A stretch of 64,000 nt of DNA. It comes from Mucilaginibacter sp. GTDB lineage: Bacteria > Bacteroidota > Bacteroidia > Sphingobacteriales > Sphingobacteriaceae. Position 1 is the stretch's first letter, and each line of letters opens with the position of its first letter. Below are positions 55,529-64,000 of this stretch, one piece after another. A program made the translations under genes and the position numbers. Under the pieces are notes generated by a model. The model ran no database searches, was not told the DNA's origin, and worked only from the letters and a program-made list of their open reading frames with translations. The stretch spans positions 91,685-155,684 of the forward strand of contig NZ_JANYGH010000016.1 in the NCBI RefSeq assembly GCF_025362475.1, given 5' to 3'.

Positions 55529-57484
55529 ATGATTTACATTAGAAATTTATTATTTCAGGACAAATTCCATTCAAGATGGTTAATTCTGTTAACTGACCTT
55601 TTGATCGTTTTGTCGTCTCTGTGCTTATCTTTTTACCTGAAAGATAAACTTGATTTTAGGCAAGGCAATATTTACTATATCGCATTTTATTGTAGCAATG
55701 CTATATTGATATTTCTGTTCATGCGGATACATACGCATATTATCAGGCATTCAAATACCCGGGATATGTTACGTATACTCCTTGCTGTTTTAGTTAGTAA
55801 TGCGGCGTTCCTGGTTCTTTATCATATTTTATTTGCTTCCTATCTTAAAATTAGCCTTAAAGGCCTTGGCGATATTTTACTAATTAACTTTTTTATATCC
55901 TCATCAATATTGATGGGTATGCGTATAATAATTAAGGATGTTTTTAAATATTTTGATGAGCCTGGGTACAAAATCACCAAAGAGAATGTTTTAATCTATG
56001 GTTCAGGAACACCATCTATCTTAATAAAAAATGCGCTTGAAGCCCAAAAAGGTTTTATGATAAATGTACAGGGTTTTGTAGATACCGGGTCTGACAAGGT
56101 TTACAAATGCATTGAACAAAAACGCGTGTATCCAATAAAGGCAATAGAGAAATTAAAAAATAAATTTTCTATAAAAACGATGCTCATAACATCCGAAGAT
56201 ATAAAAATTGATGGCAAAAGAATGGCCGTTGAAAAATGTGTTGAGCTTGGTATAAAAGTGATAACTGTTCCGCCTTCTGATCAATGGATAAATGGCGAGC
56301 CAAATTTAAGGCAGTTTAAAGATTTAAAAATTGAAGATCTTCTTGAGCGCAAACCCATCAACCTTTGCAATAAACATGTGTTGGCTGATATTCAAAATAA
56401 AAGGGTTTTGATAACAGGTGCCGCGGGCTCAATTGGTTCAGAGCTTGTACGTCAAATATTAAGTTACAATCCGGAATATGTGGTGCTGTGCGACCAGGCA
56501 GAGACCCCTTTACATGACATTCAGTTAGAAATAGAGGATGGTAATTATGCCGATAAAATAAGAATATTTATTGCTGATATACAAAATGCAAGCAGAATAA
56601 AAACTTTATTTGATTTATATAAACCTCAAATTGTTTTTCATGCGGCTGCATATAAACATGTGCCTATGATGGAAAATAACCCAACAGAGGCAGTTTTAAC
56701 CAATATTTGGGGCACAAAAAATCTGGCAGATATTTCGGTTGAGTTCGGTGTCGAAAAATTTGTGATGATTTCCACAGATAAAGCAGTTAGGCCCACAAAT
56801 ATTATGGGTGCTTCCAAACGCATTGCTGAAATGTATATTCAATCTTTAAATAATGTGCTTTTTGAAAACCATTTCTTTTGTACCGATCCAATAAGTGAAT
56901 CTGCTAATCAAACTAAATTTATTACAACACGTTTTGGCAATGTGTTAGGGTCAAACGGGTCTGTAATACCCCGGTTTAAGGCGCAAATTGAAAAAGGGGG
57001 ACCAATTACGGTTACGCATCCCGATATTACAAGATATTTTATGACAATACCCGAAGCTGTACAACTCGTGCTTGAAGCAGCAGTTATGGGTAGCGGAGGA
57101 GAAATATTTTTATTTGATATGGGAGATCCAGTTAAAATAGCAGATTTGGCCGCCAATATGATTAAATTGGTAGGCTTGGTACCCGGTAAAGACATTGAAA
57201 TTATTTATACAGGTTTAAGGCCAGGTGAAAAACTATATGAAGAGTTACTTAATGTGGAGGAAGAAGTAATACCTACCTATAATAAGGATATAAAAATTTC
57301 AAAAACGATACCCAATAATTATGCAGATACTAACAGGGTAATTAAGGAACTGATGGAGCTTAACCTTCAAAATAATATTGATGTAATGGTAACTAAAATG
57401 AAAACGATTTTACCCGATTTCATTAGTAATAACTCCCAATATGAAAAACTTGATGTTAAGCTAATTAATGATTATCACATTTAG
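55529..57484 (+). CDS. PglF/WbpM/CapD-type UDP-sugar 4,6-dehydratase
   Basis: A 651-residue membrane-anchored nucleotide-sugar dehydratase. Four membrane helices (about 15-125) precede a CoA_binding-like Rossmann region, then the SDR domain with VLITGAAGSIGSELVRQI (about 293-310). The catalytic region FVMISTDKAVRPTNIMGASK (about 410-429) has Met in place of the usual SDR Tyr, as in WbpM/PglF. These enzymes convert UDP-GlcNAc to UDP-2-acetamido-2,6-dideoxy-4-keto-hexose, the substrate of DegT aminotransferases. ATG 55529 is preferred over TTG 55523. It ends the EPS biosynthetic section. Confidence 0.92.
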   Translation: MIYIRNLLFQDKFHSRWLILLTDLLIVLSSLCLSFYLKDKLDFRQGNIYYIAFYCSNAILIFLFMRIHTHIIRHSNTRDMLRILLAVLVSNAAFLVLYHILFASYLKISLKGLGDILLINFFISSSILMGMRIIIKDVFKYFDEPGYKITKENVLIYGSGTPSILIKNALEAQKGFMINVQGFVDTGSDKVYKCIEQKRVYPIKAIEKLKNKFSIKTMLITSEDIKIDGKRMAVEKCVELGIKVITVPPSDQWINGEPNLRQFKDLKIEDLLERKPINLCNKHVLADIQNKRVLITGAAGSIGSELVRQILSYNPEYVVLCDQAETPLHDIQLEIEDGNYADKIRIFIADIQNASRIKTLFDLYKPQIVFHAAAYKHVPMMENNPTEAVLTNIWGTKNLADISVEFGVEKFVMISTDKAVRPTNIMGASKRIAEMYIQSLNNVLFENHFFCTDPISESANQTKFITTRFGNVLGSNGSVIPRFKAQIEKGGPITVTHPDITRYFMTIPEAVQLVLEAAVMGSGGEIFLFDMGDPVKIADLAANMIKLVGLVPGKDIEIIYTGLRPGEKLYEELLNVEEEVIPTYNKDIKISKTIPNNYADTNRVIKELMELNLQNNIDVMVTKMKTILPDFISNNSQYEKLDVKLINDYHI

Positions 57485-57494
57485 TTAACATTTC

Positions 57495-57516
57495 AAATAT
57501 GATTCAAATCATATTT
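57495..57516 (+). terminator. AT-rich palindrome after the dehydratase gene (weak terminator)
   Basis: AAATATGATT (57495-57504) and AATCATATTT (57507-57516) are perfect inverted repeats with a 2-nt centre, followed by TTAA. The stem is AT-rich, so it may terminate weakly or be an operator. Confidence 0.45.
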
Positions 57517-57652
57517 TTAATAGTCAGTTTCGTTCGAGGATAATTAATTATTTATTTGCACTTTTAAGGAATTGTGATCCATGAAATTAAATTCTTTTTA
57601 TTGAGGATTTTTTTATGATTTGTTAAAAAGTTACGCTTAACAAGGGGATTAA

Positions 57653-59161
57653 ATGGCTTTTAATACCAATTCAAACTTTATAAATATAGTTTTTAATGTT
57701 ATTGACCATACCAATGCCATGCTGGCTTATTGGGATAAGAATCTAATTTGCCGGTTTGCAAATAATGCCTATTCAAAGTGGTTTGAAAAAACTCCCGATG
57801 AAATGATCGATAAGATGTATTTATGGGAGTTAGGAGCGTTGTTGTATCAAAGGAATCTTAAACAAACAAATGCAGTTTTAAGAGGGGAATTACAGGTTTT
57901 TGATAGGCTTTTAACTACTCCATCGGGAGAAATTAAAAACACAAGGGCAACTTATACCCCCAATTTTATAGATGGTGAGGTAGATGGTTTTTTTGTGCAT
58001 GTTGCCGATATAAGCCCTATTGATATGAAAACTTTAATGAATGATCAGGATGATTTAAAAACCGAGAAGGTTTTTTTGTTCTCCAATGATCAAATTTTAG
58101 AGCAAGTAGTACAAACCTTAAAGTCATGTATTTTTACGGAGTTTCCAAGTATAGCAACGCTATCAAAAAAGCACTTTATTTCGGAGTCAAAGCTTAAAAG
58201 AGACTTTAAGGAAAAATATAATAGCACTATTTTTTCTTATTACCGGAATCTTCAGATGGAGTTTGCTGAAAAGTGCCTTAATGAAAAGCGTTGCAATAAA
58301 AGTCAGATGGCTTTAATGCTAAATTTCTCAAATCCGTCTAATTTTTCTTCCTGTTATCAAAAATATTTAAATGAAAAATTAGCGAAAGAGCTCATTAGTA
58401 AAATACACTCAGAAAACCAGGAAAATCATATAACCTTTGTAGAGCAAGCTCCGGTTGCCATTGCCATGTTTGATAAGAATATGGCATTTATTGCGGCATC
58501 GTTAAAATGGGTAGAAGATTATGATTTGCAAGGTAAAGAAATCATAGGGGTAAACCTTTACCGGGTTCTTCCTCAAATTAAATCTCAATTTCATGATTTA
58601 TTGCTCACATGCTTAAAAGGAGAAAGTCATTTTGATGATGCTATAATGGAAAACCAGGATGGATCATTAGCCTGGATGCATTGGGATCTGAGACCTTGGT
58701 ATAAGAACAGATTAGAAATTGGTGGTTTTTTAATATTGACTGAAAATATTACTCCTTTTAAGCTTAAGGAAGCAGACAGCAGTCAAGTTTTAGAAATACT
58801 TAATAAAACGCAAAAAATTGCCCGTATTGGGGCTTGGAGCAGGAATTTTGTTAAAAATACCACTATTTGGAGCAAGGTATTGAAAGAAATGCTTGAAGTA
58901 CCTGAAGATTTTAGCCCAGACCTGAAAACAGCTATGGGATTTTATAAAGAAGGTGCCGACCGGGATTTGGCCGGATTGGGATTAAAAGATGCACTTGAAA
59001 ATGGAAAATCATTTGATGGTGAATTTGAAATGATTACAGCCAAAAAAAATTCAATAAGGGTTAGAGCTGTTTGCTATCCGGAATTTAATAATGGGATATG
59101 TGAAAAGCTGTCAGGTATCTTTATTGATATCACTCACCAAACAAAACACGCTGCAACATAA
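57653..59161 (+). CDS. PAS-AraC HTH-PAS-PAS regulatory protein
   Basis: A 502-residue protein with an unusual order. A PAS domain (AMLAYWDKNLICRFANNAYS, about 22-41) comes first, then an AraC-type HTH (about 155-245: FPSIATLSKKHFISESKLKR, SYYRNLQMEFAEKCLNE, MALMLNFSNPSNFSSCYQKY). A second PAS (VEQAPVAIAMFDKNMAFIAA, about 262-281) and a third PAS-like domain (IARIGAWSRNFVKNTTIWSK, about 385-404) follow. No histidine kinase or GGDEF domain is present. It probably senses a small ligand or redox state and regulates nearby genes directly. It lies just after the EPS genes and immediately before a receiver gene. Confidence 0.82.
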   Translation: MAFNTNSNFINIVFNVIDHTNAMLAYWDKNLICRFANNAYSKWFEKTPDEMIDKMYLWELGALLYQRNLKQTNAVLRGELQVFDRLLTTPSGEIKNTRATYTPNFIDGEVDGFFVHVADISPIDMKTLMNDQDDLKTEKVFLFSNDQILEQVVQTLKSCIFTEFPSIATLSKKHFISESKLKRDFKEKYNSTIFSYYRNLQMEFAEKCLNEKRCNKSQMALMLNFSNPSNFSSCYQKYLNEKLAKELISKIHSENQENHITFVEQAPVAIAMFDKNMAFIAASLKWVEDYDLQGKEIIGVNLYRVLPQIKSQFHDLLLTCLKGESHFDDAIMENQDGSLAWMHWDLRPWYKNRLEIGGFLILTENITPFKLKEADSSQVLEILNKTQKIARIGAWSRNFVKNTTIWSKVLKEMLEVPEDFSPDLKTAMGFYKEGADRDLAGLGLKDALENGKSFDGEFEMITAKKNSIRVRAVCYPEFNNGICEKLSGIFIDITHQTKHAAT

Positions 59162-59218
59162 CGTTTGCTTTACATTTACAAGAGCGCCCCAATTAAGCGA
59201 GTTAAAATTAATTTTATT

Positions 59219-59602
59219 ATGAATAATATACTCCTAATTGAAGATAATCATAAAATTAGAGAGAACATTGCCAGGCTTTTAATTGCCGAAGGTTATCATG
59301 TTTCAATAACAGATAATGGTATGAGCGCACTAAAGCATTTAAAGGCGCAATTACCTGATCTTGTGATTTGTGAAATTATAATGTCGGGTATGAATGGCTA
59401 TGATATTTATAAAACAATGTTCAGCTGGTTATACATAAATAAAATCCCTTTTATTCAATTTACCGCCAAGTCCGGAGTGGCCGAAAAGCAGGGAGCGACG
59501 GTAATAAATGTTAAGAACTTTAAAAGTTCGGGCTATAAAGATCGCTGCCTTTTAAACTTTGTGGCAAATTATTTCCACACAACCACTGCTATAGGTAAAT
59601 AA
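59219..59602 (+). CDS. Single-domain receiver protein with Glu at the phospho-acceptor position
   Basis: A 127-residue CheY-like receiver starting MNNILLIEDNHKIRENIARL (ATG 59219; a TTG at 59165 is less likely). The acidic pair ED is present. The usual phospho-acceptor Asp in PDLVI-C-D-x-MMPGMDG is replaced: PDLVICEIIMSGMNGYD has Glu. FTAKS holds the Thr/Ala-Lys region, but the normal KPF is changed to VKNF. A Glu here often mimics the phosphorylated state, so the protein may be constitutively active or act by binding alone. It lies 57 bp after the PAS-AraC gene and is probably its partner. Confidence 0.8.
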   Translation: MNNILLIEDNHKIRENIARLLIAEGYHVSITDNGMSALKHLKAQLPDLVICEIIMSGMNGYDIYKTMFSWLYINKIPFIQFTAKSGVAEKQGATVINVKNFKSSGYKDRCLLNFVANYFHTTTAIGK

Positions 59603-59977
59603 TTATAGTATCGATGATGATTTTGGTAAACTTATAGTTAAATTAACGATGGGGAGCTTCTGCTTTTATACGTTAAATACTTATTGATCAATGTCTTCTA
59701 CAGGCAAAAAATGACCGCCAATAGGTTGATTAGTGCTTCTACTATCTCTAAATTTATACTAATCACAAGCGACAATAATGTTATAAGCTTTAACAGGTAA
59801 AAGACCAGGCATTTAACACATTTTTAATTGAGATAACCTAAATTGAAATTTTTTGAATAACTATCCCCCTAACGTTATTCGTAGTAAAGAAATATAGCAC
59901 CATCCTATTTTAGAATAAAAACAACAAATGTAAATCGTCCTTTAAAAATTATTTTTTCAACCTAAATCAGTGAATGT
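59603..59977. other. Non-coding region, nothing recognised
   Basis: 375 bp, AT-rich, with no ORF that looks real, no terminator hairpin with T-run, and no repeat seen. It probably contains the promoter of the HTH gene at 59978. Confidence 0.5.
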
Positions 59978-60415
59978 ATGTACAGCAAAATGGATTACCC
60001 GATTAATAGTTATTTAGATAATGACAGTTGTACTGTTGGAACATCTGAATGCATTGACTTACATTACGGCCAAATTGTGGAACGCATTGTGCGACGAGAT
60101 CATATGGGTATAAGCGAAATTGCGAGAAAGCTGAATGTAAGTCGTAGAACCTTATATAATTGGTTTGAAACAAAAAAATTGAACCTGGATATAATTTGCC
60201 AAATCGGCTTTGTGATTGGGCATGATTTTTCCAAAGAGTTTCCCGAAGCTTTCGCCAAAAGAATTAATTCTGTCAACGCTGATCGTTCGTTTGATGCGTT
60301 AAACATAAAAGATCAGCCCCGTGATGCAACTTACTATTGGATGGACAAGTATATAAAGCTGCTTGAAAAATTCAATGAAGTTTTAAGTCACGAGGGGAAA
60401 AATATAATTGTATAG
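59978..60415 (+). CDS. Small HTH DNA-binding protein
   Basis: A 145-residue protein with a helix-turn-helix: VERIVRRDHMGISEIARKLN and VSRRTLYNWFETKKLNLDII (about 34-74), where ISEIARKLNVSRRTLYNWF is a Fis/HTH_23-like or XRE-like recognition motif. The remainder is charged and probably helical. No sensor domain is visible. It stands alone between non-coding regions and next to the EPS regulators, so it could regulate the acyltransferase genes or the EPS locus, but no direct evidence exists. Confidence 0.75.
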   Translation: MYSKMDYPINSYLDNDSCTVGTSECIDLHYGQIVERIVRRDHMGISEIARKLNVSRRTLYNWFETKKLNLDIICQIGFVIGHDFSKEFPEAFAKRINSVNADRSFDALNIKDQPRDATYYWMDKYIKLLEKFNEVLSHEGKNIIV

Positions 60416-60738
60416 ATTTAAGTAAACTGATAGCAATTTTGATTAATTAATACAAATTCCATTTTTAAAGTCATTTAATCTTGCCAATTTATTGGCAGGT
60501 TAAGTTTCTGCACCGGTCAACTATATTTTCGGTAAATACCACTTCCGTTTTTAATACTACAAACTTTTGGTGCCCAGTCATCTATTTGAAATTTGCAGCA
60601 AAAACACTTCCTGTTAATGTTTATATTGACAGGAAGCCATAAACAATGACCTGAGCTAAGGTTGAAAATATAAATTAACTCTTTCTTAATAAAGTGGCAT
60701 TGTTCTGATGTCTCAATCACATTAAAAAAAACTCCAAG
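60416..60738. other. Non-coding region with a small hairpin
   Basis: 323 bp. TGCCAA (60482-60487) pairs with TTGGCA (60492-60497) around TTTA; no long T-run follows. A possible minus-strand ORF (60517-60720) is listed separately. Otherwise nothing recognised. Confidence 0.45.
60517..60720 (-). CDS. Possible small Cys-rich ORF, 67 residues
   Basis: It reads MIETSEQCHFIKKELIYIFN from 60720, with five Cys, three of them in INRKCFCCKFQIDDWAPKVC. It is divergent from the MBOAT gene with 18 bp between the starts. No family is recognised and no ribosome-binding site is clear, so it may be chance. Confidence 0.2.
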   Translation of the reverse strand: MIETSEQCHFIKKELIYIFNLSSGHCLWLPVNININRKCFCCKFQIDDWAPKVCSIKNGSGIYRKYS

Positions 60739-62190
60739 ATGCTTTTTAATTCGGTTAGTTTTGCAATTTTTTTGCCGGTTGTGTTTATTTTATATTGGTT
60801 GATATTTAACAGGAACCTTCAGCTTCAAAATTTTTTATTGCTTTGTGCAAGTTATTTCTTTTATGCATGCTGGGACTGGCGTTTTCTTTTCCTTCTGGTT
60901 TTCTCAACGCTATTAGATTATTTTACAGGATTAAAGATGACGGAGTCGGAAAACCAGAAATCAAGAAGTTTTTGGTTGTGGCTTAGTATTTTGATCAACC
61001 TGGGCTTCCTTGGCGTATTTAAATACTATAATTTTTTTGCCGGGTCATTTACGCAAATGTTTTCAAACTTTGGTCTAAACGTCAATCCCTGGACATTGAA
61101 GGTTATCCTGCCGGTTGGAATATCTTTTTATACTTTTCATGGACTATCATATGTTATTGATATCTATAAAAGAAGGATCAAGGCCGAAAGAAACTTTATT
61201 GATTATTCTTTATTCGTAAGCTTTTTTCCCTTATTAGTTGCCGGGCCTATTGAAAGAGCAACCCATCTTTTGCCCCAGATAAAAAAGGTAAGAGTGTTTA
61301 ATTATCATAATGCTGCTAATGGGTTAAGGCAAATATTATGGGGCTTATTCAAAAAAATTGTAATTGCCGATCAATGCGCCGAATTCGCAAATACAATATT
61401 CGCTAATTCAGCTTCATATTCCGGAAGCACATTAGTTTTGGGAGCAATATTTTTTACCTTTCAAATTTATTGTGATTTTTCGGGCTACTCAGATATTGCA
61501 TTAGGGGTTGCAAGGTTATTTGGGATAGAATTATTAAGAAATTTCGCATTTCCATATTTTTCAAGGGATGTTGCTGAATTTTGGAGAAGATGGCATATAT
61601 CACTATCAACCTGGTTTAGGGATTACTTATACGTTCCGCTCGGTGGCAGTAAAGGCGGAACCTGGCTTAAAGTAAGAAATACCTTTATAATTTTTCTGGT
61701 AAGCGGTTTTTGGCATGGTGCAAACTGGACCTTTATAATCTGGGGCTTTTTAAATGCATTATTTATTATGCCATCAATCATCTTTAAAACCAACAGAAAT
61801 AATCTTGAAATAGTTGCTAAAGGAAAAAGCCTGCCTACACTCAGTGAATTTCTGCATATACTATTAACTTTTTGTATGGTTGTTTTTGCCTGGATCTTTT
61901 TCAGAGCTAACAACGTTACCCACGCATTTAACTATTTAGGCAGAATATTCTCCAGATCACTTTTTTCTATACCAAGTTTTGATGTTAACCGGCCGCAGTT
62001 ATTAGAGACCATTGCCTTAATTGTATTTTTCATTGTGATTGAATGGAACGGGAGAGAAAACCAGTATGCAATTGAAACTTTAACCAAGCTTAAAAGTAGA
62101 AATTACCGGCTTGCATTTTATTATGCGTTGGTTTTAATTGCCTTCTTGTTTGCAGGTAAGGAACAACAATTTATTTACTTTCAATTTTAA
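60739..62190 (+). CDS. MBOAT-family O-acyltransferase (AlgI/DltB-like)
   Basis: A 483-residue polytopic membrane protein. MLFNSVSFAIFLPVVFILYW is the typical N-terminus, LLCASYFFYACWDWRFLFLL follows, and RDVAEFWRRWHISLSTWFRD then YLYVPLGGSKGG (about 273-304) and the catalytic His in VSGFWHGANWTFIIWGFLNA (about 320-339) are hallmarks of AlgI-type MBOATs. It would move an acyl group, most likely acetyl, across the membrane for polysaccharide modification. The next gene, 3 bp downstream, is its likely partner. Confidence 0.94.
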   Translation: MLFNSVSFAIFLPVVFILYWLIFNRNLQLQNFLLLCASYFFYACWDWRFLFLLVFSTLLDYFTGLKMTESENQKSRSFWLWLSILINLGFLGVFKYYNFFAGSFTQMFSNFGLNVNPWTLKVILPVGISFYTFHGLSYVIDIYKRRIKAERNFIDYSLFVSFFPLLVAGPIERATHLLPQIKKVRVFNYHNAANGLRQILWGLFKKIVIADQCAEFANTIFANSASYSGSTLVLGAIFFTFQIYCDFSGYSDIALGVARLFGIELLRNFAFPYFSRDVAEFWRRWHISLSTWFRDYLYVPLGGSKGGTWLKVRNTFIIFLVSGFWHGANWTFIIWGFLNALFIMPSIIFKTNRNNLEIVAKGKSLPTLSEFLHILLTFCMVVFAWIFFRANNVTHAFNYLGRIFSRSLFSIPSFDVNRPQLLETIALIVFFIVIEWNGRENQYAIETLTKLKSRNYRLAFYYALVLIAFLFAGKEQQFIYFQF

Positions 62191-62193
62191 AAA

Positions 62194-63168
62194 ATGGGAA
62201 GCTTTTTAAATAAAACAATGGTGTTTATATTAACAAGTATGTTACTATTAGCCTGTATAATATTGATACCGGATTTTTTGGTTAAGAAATTTTCGAAATT
62301 TAATATTGATAAGGGTTATAAAATTGTATTGTTTGGACATTCACACTCTGAGTGTGCTTTTAACGATTCATTAATATCAGGATTTAAAAACCTTTCACAC
62401 TCTGCAGAGCCTTACTTCTATACATATCAAAAAGTAAAAAAAGTAATTTCTCAAAACAACCAGGTTGAAACTATTTTGATTGAATTTTCCAATAATCAAA
62501 TTGATGAGAAAATGGATGAGTGGACCTGGGGATATAAATATATGTCGAACATGTTTCCGCAGTATGCATCTTTTATGGATGCTGCAGATTTAGAACTGCT
62601 ATTTAATAAAAATCCAAAGGATTTTATTAATTGTGTTTCCATTTTAGCTAGGCAGAATATATTTAGAGTGGTTACTTTAAATTATAGTTTCAGTGGCAGT
62701 ATTGGTGGTTACTTAAAAGTCAACAATCCTAAGCCACTGGAATTAAACAATAAAGGACTACCAATCGTCAGAGATACCGCATCAGGACGCACTGTTTTGT
62801 CAATAACCAATCTCAACTATCTTAGAAAGATAGTTGATTATTGCCGTCAAAAAAACAAAAAAGTCTTCCTGGTCAGAAGTCCTCAACATATTGGTTACGA
62901 GTACATGAAAAATGAAAAAGTTTTTATGGCTATTAAGAAAACCTATTTTCAGGATGTTGATTTTTTAGATTTTAATAACTTTCCTTTAAAGGATGATGAA
63001 TTTGCTGATCTTGGACATTTGAATTTTAAAGGAGCTTCAAAATTTTCCGACTATGTGAATAGGATGATCAGCTCAGGAATTTTAGAACCCGGCAAAAAGC
63101 AGGTATTGATAAATACGACGCTGCCGAAGAAAATGTATTTTAAACCCGTTGTAAACAATAGTAATTAG
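62194..63168 (+). CDS. SGNH/DltD-like membrane-anchored partner of the MBOAT protein
   Basis: A 324-residue protein with one N-terminal membrane anchor (MVFILTSMLLLACIILIPDF). KIVLFGHSHSECAFNDSLIS (about 43-62) is an SGNH block-I-like segment with a Ser in place of the GDS context, and DEFADLGHLNFKGASKFSDY (about 268-287) matches the DxxH block V. The protein is therefore likely an extracytoplasmic acyltransferase or esterase of the AlgJ/AlgX/DltD type. It follows the MBOAT gene by 3 bp. The substrate, presumably the EPS, is inferred from location. Confidence 0.75.
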   Translation: MGSFLNKTMVFILTSMLLLACIILIPDFLVKKFSKFNIDKGYKIVLFGHSHSECAFNDSLISGFKNLSHSAEPYFYTYQKVKKVISQNNQVETILIEFSNNQIDEKMDEWTWGYKYMSNMFPQYASFMDAADLELLFNKNPKDFINCVSILARQNIFRVVTLNYSFSGSIGGYLKVNNPKPLELNNKGLPIVRDTASGRTVLSITNLNYLRKIVDYCRQKNKKVFLVRSPQHIGYEYMKNEKVFMAIKKTYFQDVDFLDFNNFPLKDDEFADLGHLNFKGASKFSDYVNRMISSGILEPGKKQVLINTTLPKKMYFKPVVNNSN

Positions 63169-63418
63169 CGTAAAAACTAAGGATAAACCTTTTAACTACG
63201 AAGTCACAATCACTAATATTTATGGCCGTCATTTACGTTAATTAAGTAACAGCTTTTTTGGGATGGCGCTTCTTGTGCCACTTTAAATTGAGTGTACTAT
63301 TTCTGCCAACTTTTTATAGTTCGGTATTGAATTAAACTATTTGATTCATGGTCATTTACAATTGGTGATAAGTAGCCCCACTTGAAGAAATTACATCTAC
63401 GCTTACATACAATAGAAC

Positions 63419-64000
63419 ATGAAAACAATTCTCGTTATTGATGACAGTAATGATATCCGTGAGGATACAGCCGAAATACTGGAGCTTAATGGTTATATTG
63501 TATTACAGGCTGCAAATGGCAGCAAAGGTGTAGATATTGCCCAGGTCAGAAAACCCGATCTTATTCTTTGCGATACAGTGATGCCCGAAATGGATGGCTA
63601 TGGAGTATTAAGCCAGCTGCGTAAGCAACCCGAAACAGCCCGTATTCCCTTTATATTCCTTACAGCCAAAACTGAACGAACAGATTTTAGAAAAGGTATG
63701 GAAATGGGTACCGATGATTTCCTGATTAAGCCGTTTGGCGAAATGGAATTACTCCATGCTTTGGAAAGTCGGTTTTATAAAAAGGAAGTACTTGAACAAT
63801 ATTATATAAAATCCTTAATTAGCCTGGAAAAACTAACTGCTGGAAATAGAAACGAAAAAGTGGATTTGAAAACCGTAATCGCCGGCTGGAAAGTTAAGCA
63901 GATTAAAAGGAAGCAGATACTTTATTATGAGGGTGATGAGTCTTCCGGTTTATATCTTTTGCTTGAAGGATGTATTAAAACTTTTAAAATAGCCGATAAT
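63419..64000 (+). CDS. Receiver-CRP fusion regulator, 5' part (runs off right edge)
   Basis: An open frame of 194 codons from ATG 63419 to the window end. MKTILVIDDSNDIREDTAEI begins a normal receiver: the acidic pair DD, phospho-acceptor Asp in PDLILCDTVMPEMDG (about 52), LTAKT, and KPF (about 105-107). After a linker (about 125-155) a cyclic-nucleotide-binding domain starts (KRKQILYYEGDESSGLYLLL, EGCIKTFKIADN), so a Crp/Fnr-type HTH probably follows beyond the edge. Such receiver-CRP fusions are typical of Sphingobacteriaceae. It starts 250 bp after the SGNH gene. Confidence 0.88.
   Translation, partial: MKTILVIDDSNDIREDTAEILELNGYIVLQAANGSKGVDIAQVRKPDLILCDTVMPEMDGYGVLSQLRKQPETARIPFIFLTAKTERTDFRKGMEMGTDDFLIKPFGEMELLHALESRFYKKEVLEQYYIKSLISLEKLTAGNRNEKVDLKTVIAGWKVKQIKRKQILYYEGDESSGLYLLLEGCIKTFKIADN

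Noticed and set aside
53942..57484. Complete pseudaminic acid pathway
   Set aside because: The GNAT resembles PseH, but no PseC/PseG/PseI-like genes are present; only a dehydratase and DegT enzymes are seen.

Overview
The window looks like chromosomal DNA of a Bacteroidota bacterium of the family Sphingobacteriaceae, most probably Mucilaginibacter or a close relative. The evidence is AT-rich DNA, TAnnTTTG-type promoter boxes, a type IX secretion (gliding-motility-type) C-terminal domain, a MoxR/DUF58/BatA operon, and a very large Wzx/Wzy exopolysaccharide (EPS) locus. The genus is an inference; no rRNA or tRNA is present to confirm it.

Layout. 1-1757: the 5' part of an IS1595-family transposase runs off the left edge, next to a GYF_2-RDD membrane protein that looks C-terminally shortened and a DUF4159 protein. 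1915-12586: a co-directional MoxR AAA+ / DUF58 / BatA-like / DUF4175-like / large membrane protein operon followed by a TldD-TldE pair; a REP-like palindromic repeat lies between moxR and the DUF58 gene. 12658-15582: an alpha/beta hydrolase divergent from a LysR regulator, then a GH16 glucanase. 15873-21206: a roughly 1,780-residue surface protein made of Ig-like modules with a T9SS sorting domain. 21232-24744: a SWIM/SNF2 helicase on the minus strand. 25032-26870: glmS.

27500-57484 is the EPS locus, all on the plus strand: Wza-type exporter, Wzc-type tyrosine kinase, a leader with three hairpin repeats, a NusG-like (UpxY/RfaH class) antiterminator, TviB-type UDP-GlcNAc 6-dehydrogenase, Wzx, one GT2 and four GT4 glycosyltransferases, three DegT-fold proteins, a DUF2334 protein, a PglC-type initiating transferase, Wzy, an AsnB-type amidotransferase, two FemAB/GNAT-fold transferases, a beta-propeller protein, a UDP-glucuronate 4-epimerase, a small lipoprotein and a pectate lyase that share an unnamed domain, a PhyH-type dioxygenase, a GNAT acetyltransferase and a PglF/WbpM-type 4,6-dehydratase. 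It is followed by regulators (a PAS-AraC-PAS-PAS protein, a receiver with Asp replaced by Glu, an HTH protein), an MBOAT/SGNH-like pair that probably acylates the polymer, and a receiver-CRP fusion running off the right edge.

The genes fit one picture. GlmS makes glucosamine-6-phosphate, the precursor of UDP-GlcNAc. TviB and the 4,6-dehydratase use UDP-GlcNAc. The repeat unit is built on a PglC-type primer, flipped by Wzx, polymerised by Wzy under Wzc control, exported through Wza, and decorated by amidation, acylation or aminoacyl-like transfer. The glmS gene and the first EPS gene share a 66-bp upstream element at matching distance from the start codon, so precursor supply and EPS synthesis are probably co-regulated. 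A uronate epimerase beside a secreted pectate lyase suggests a polymer containing galacturonate together with its own lyase. No CRISPR array, tRNA or rRNA was seen.
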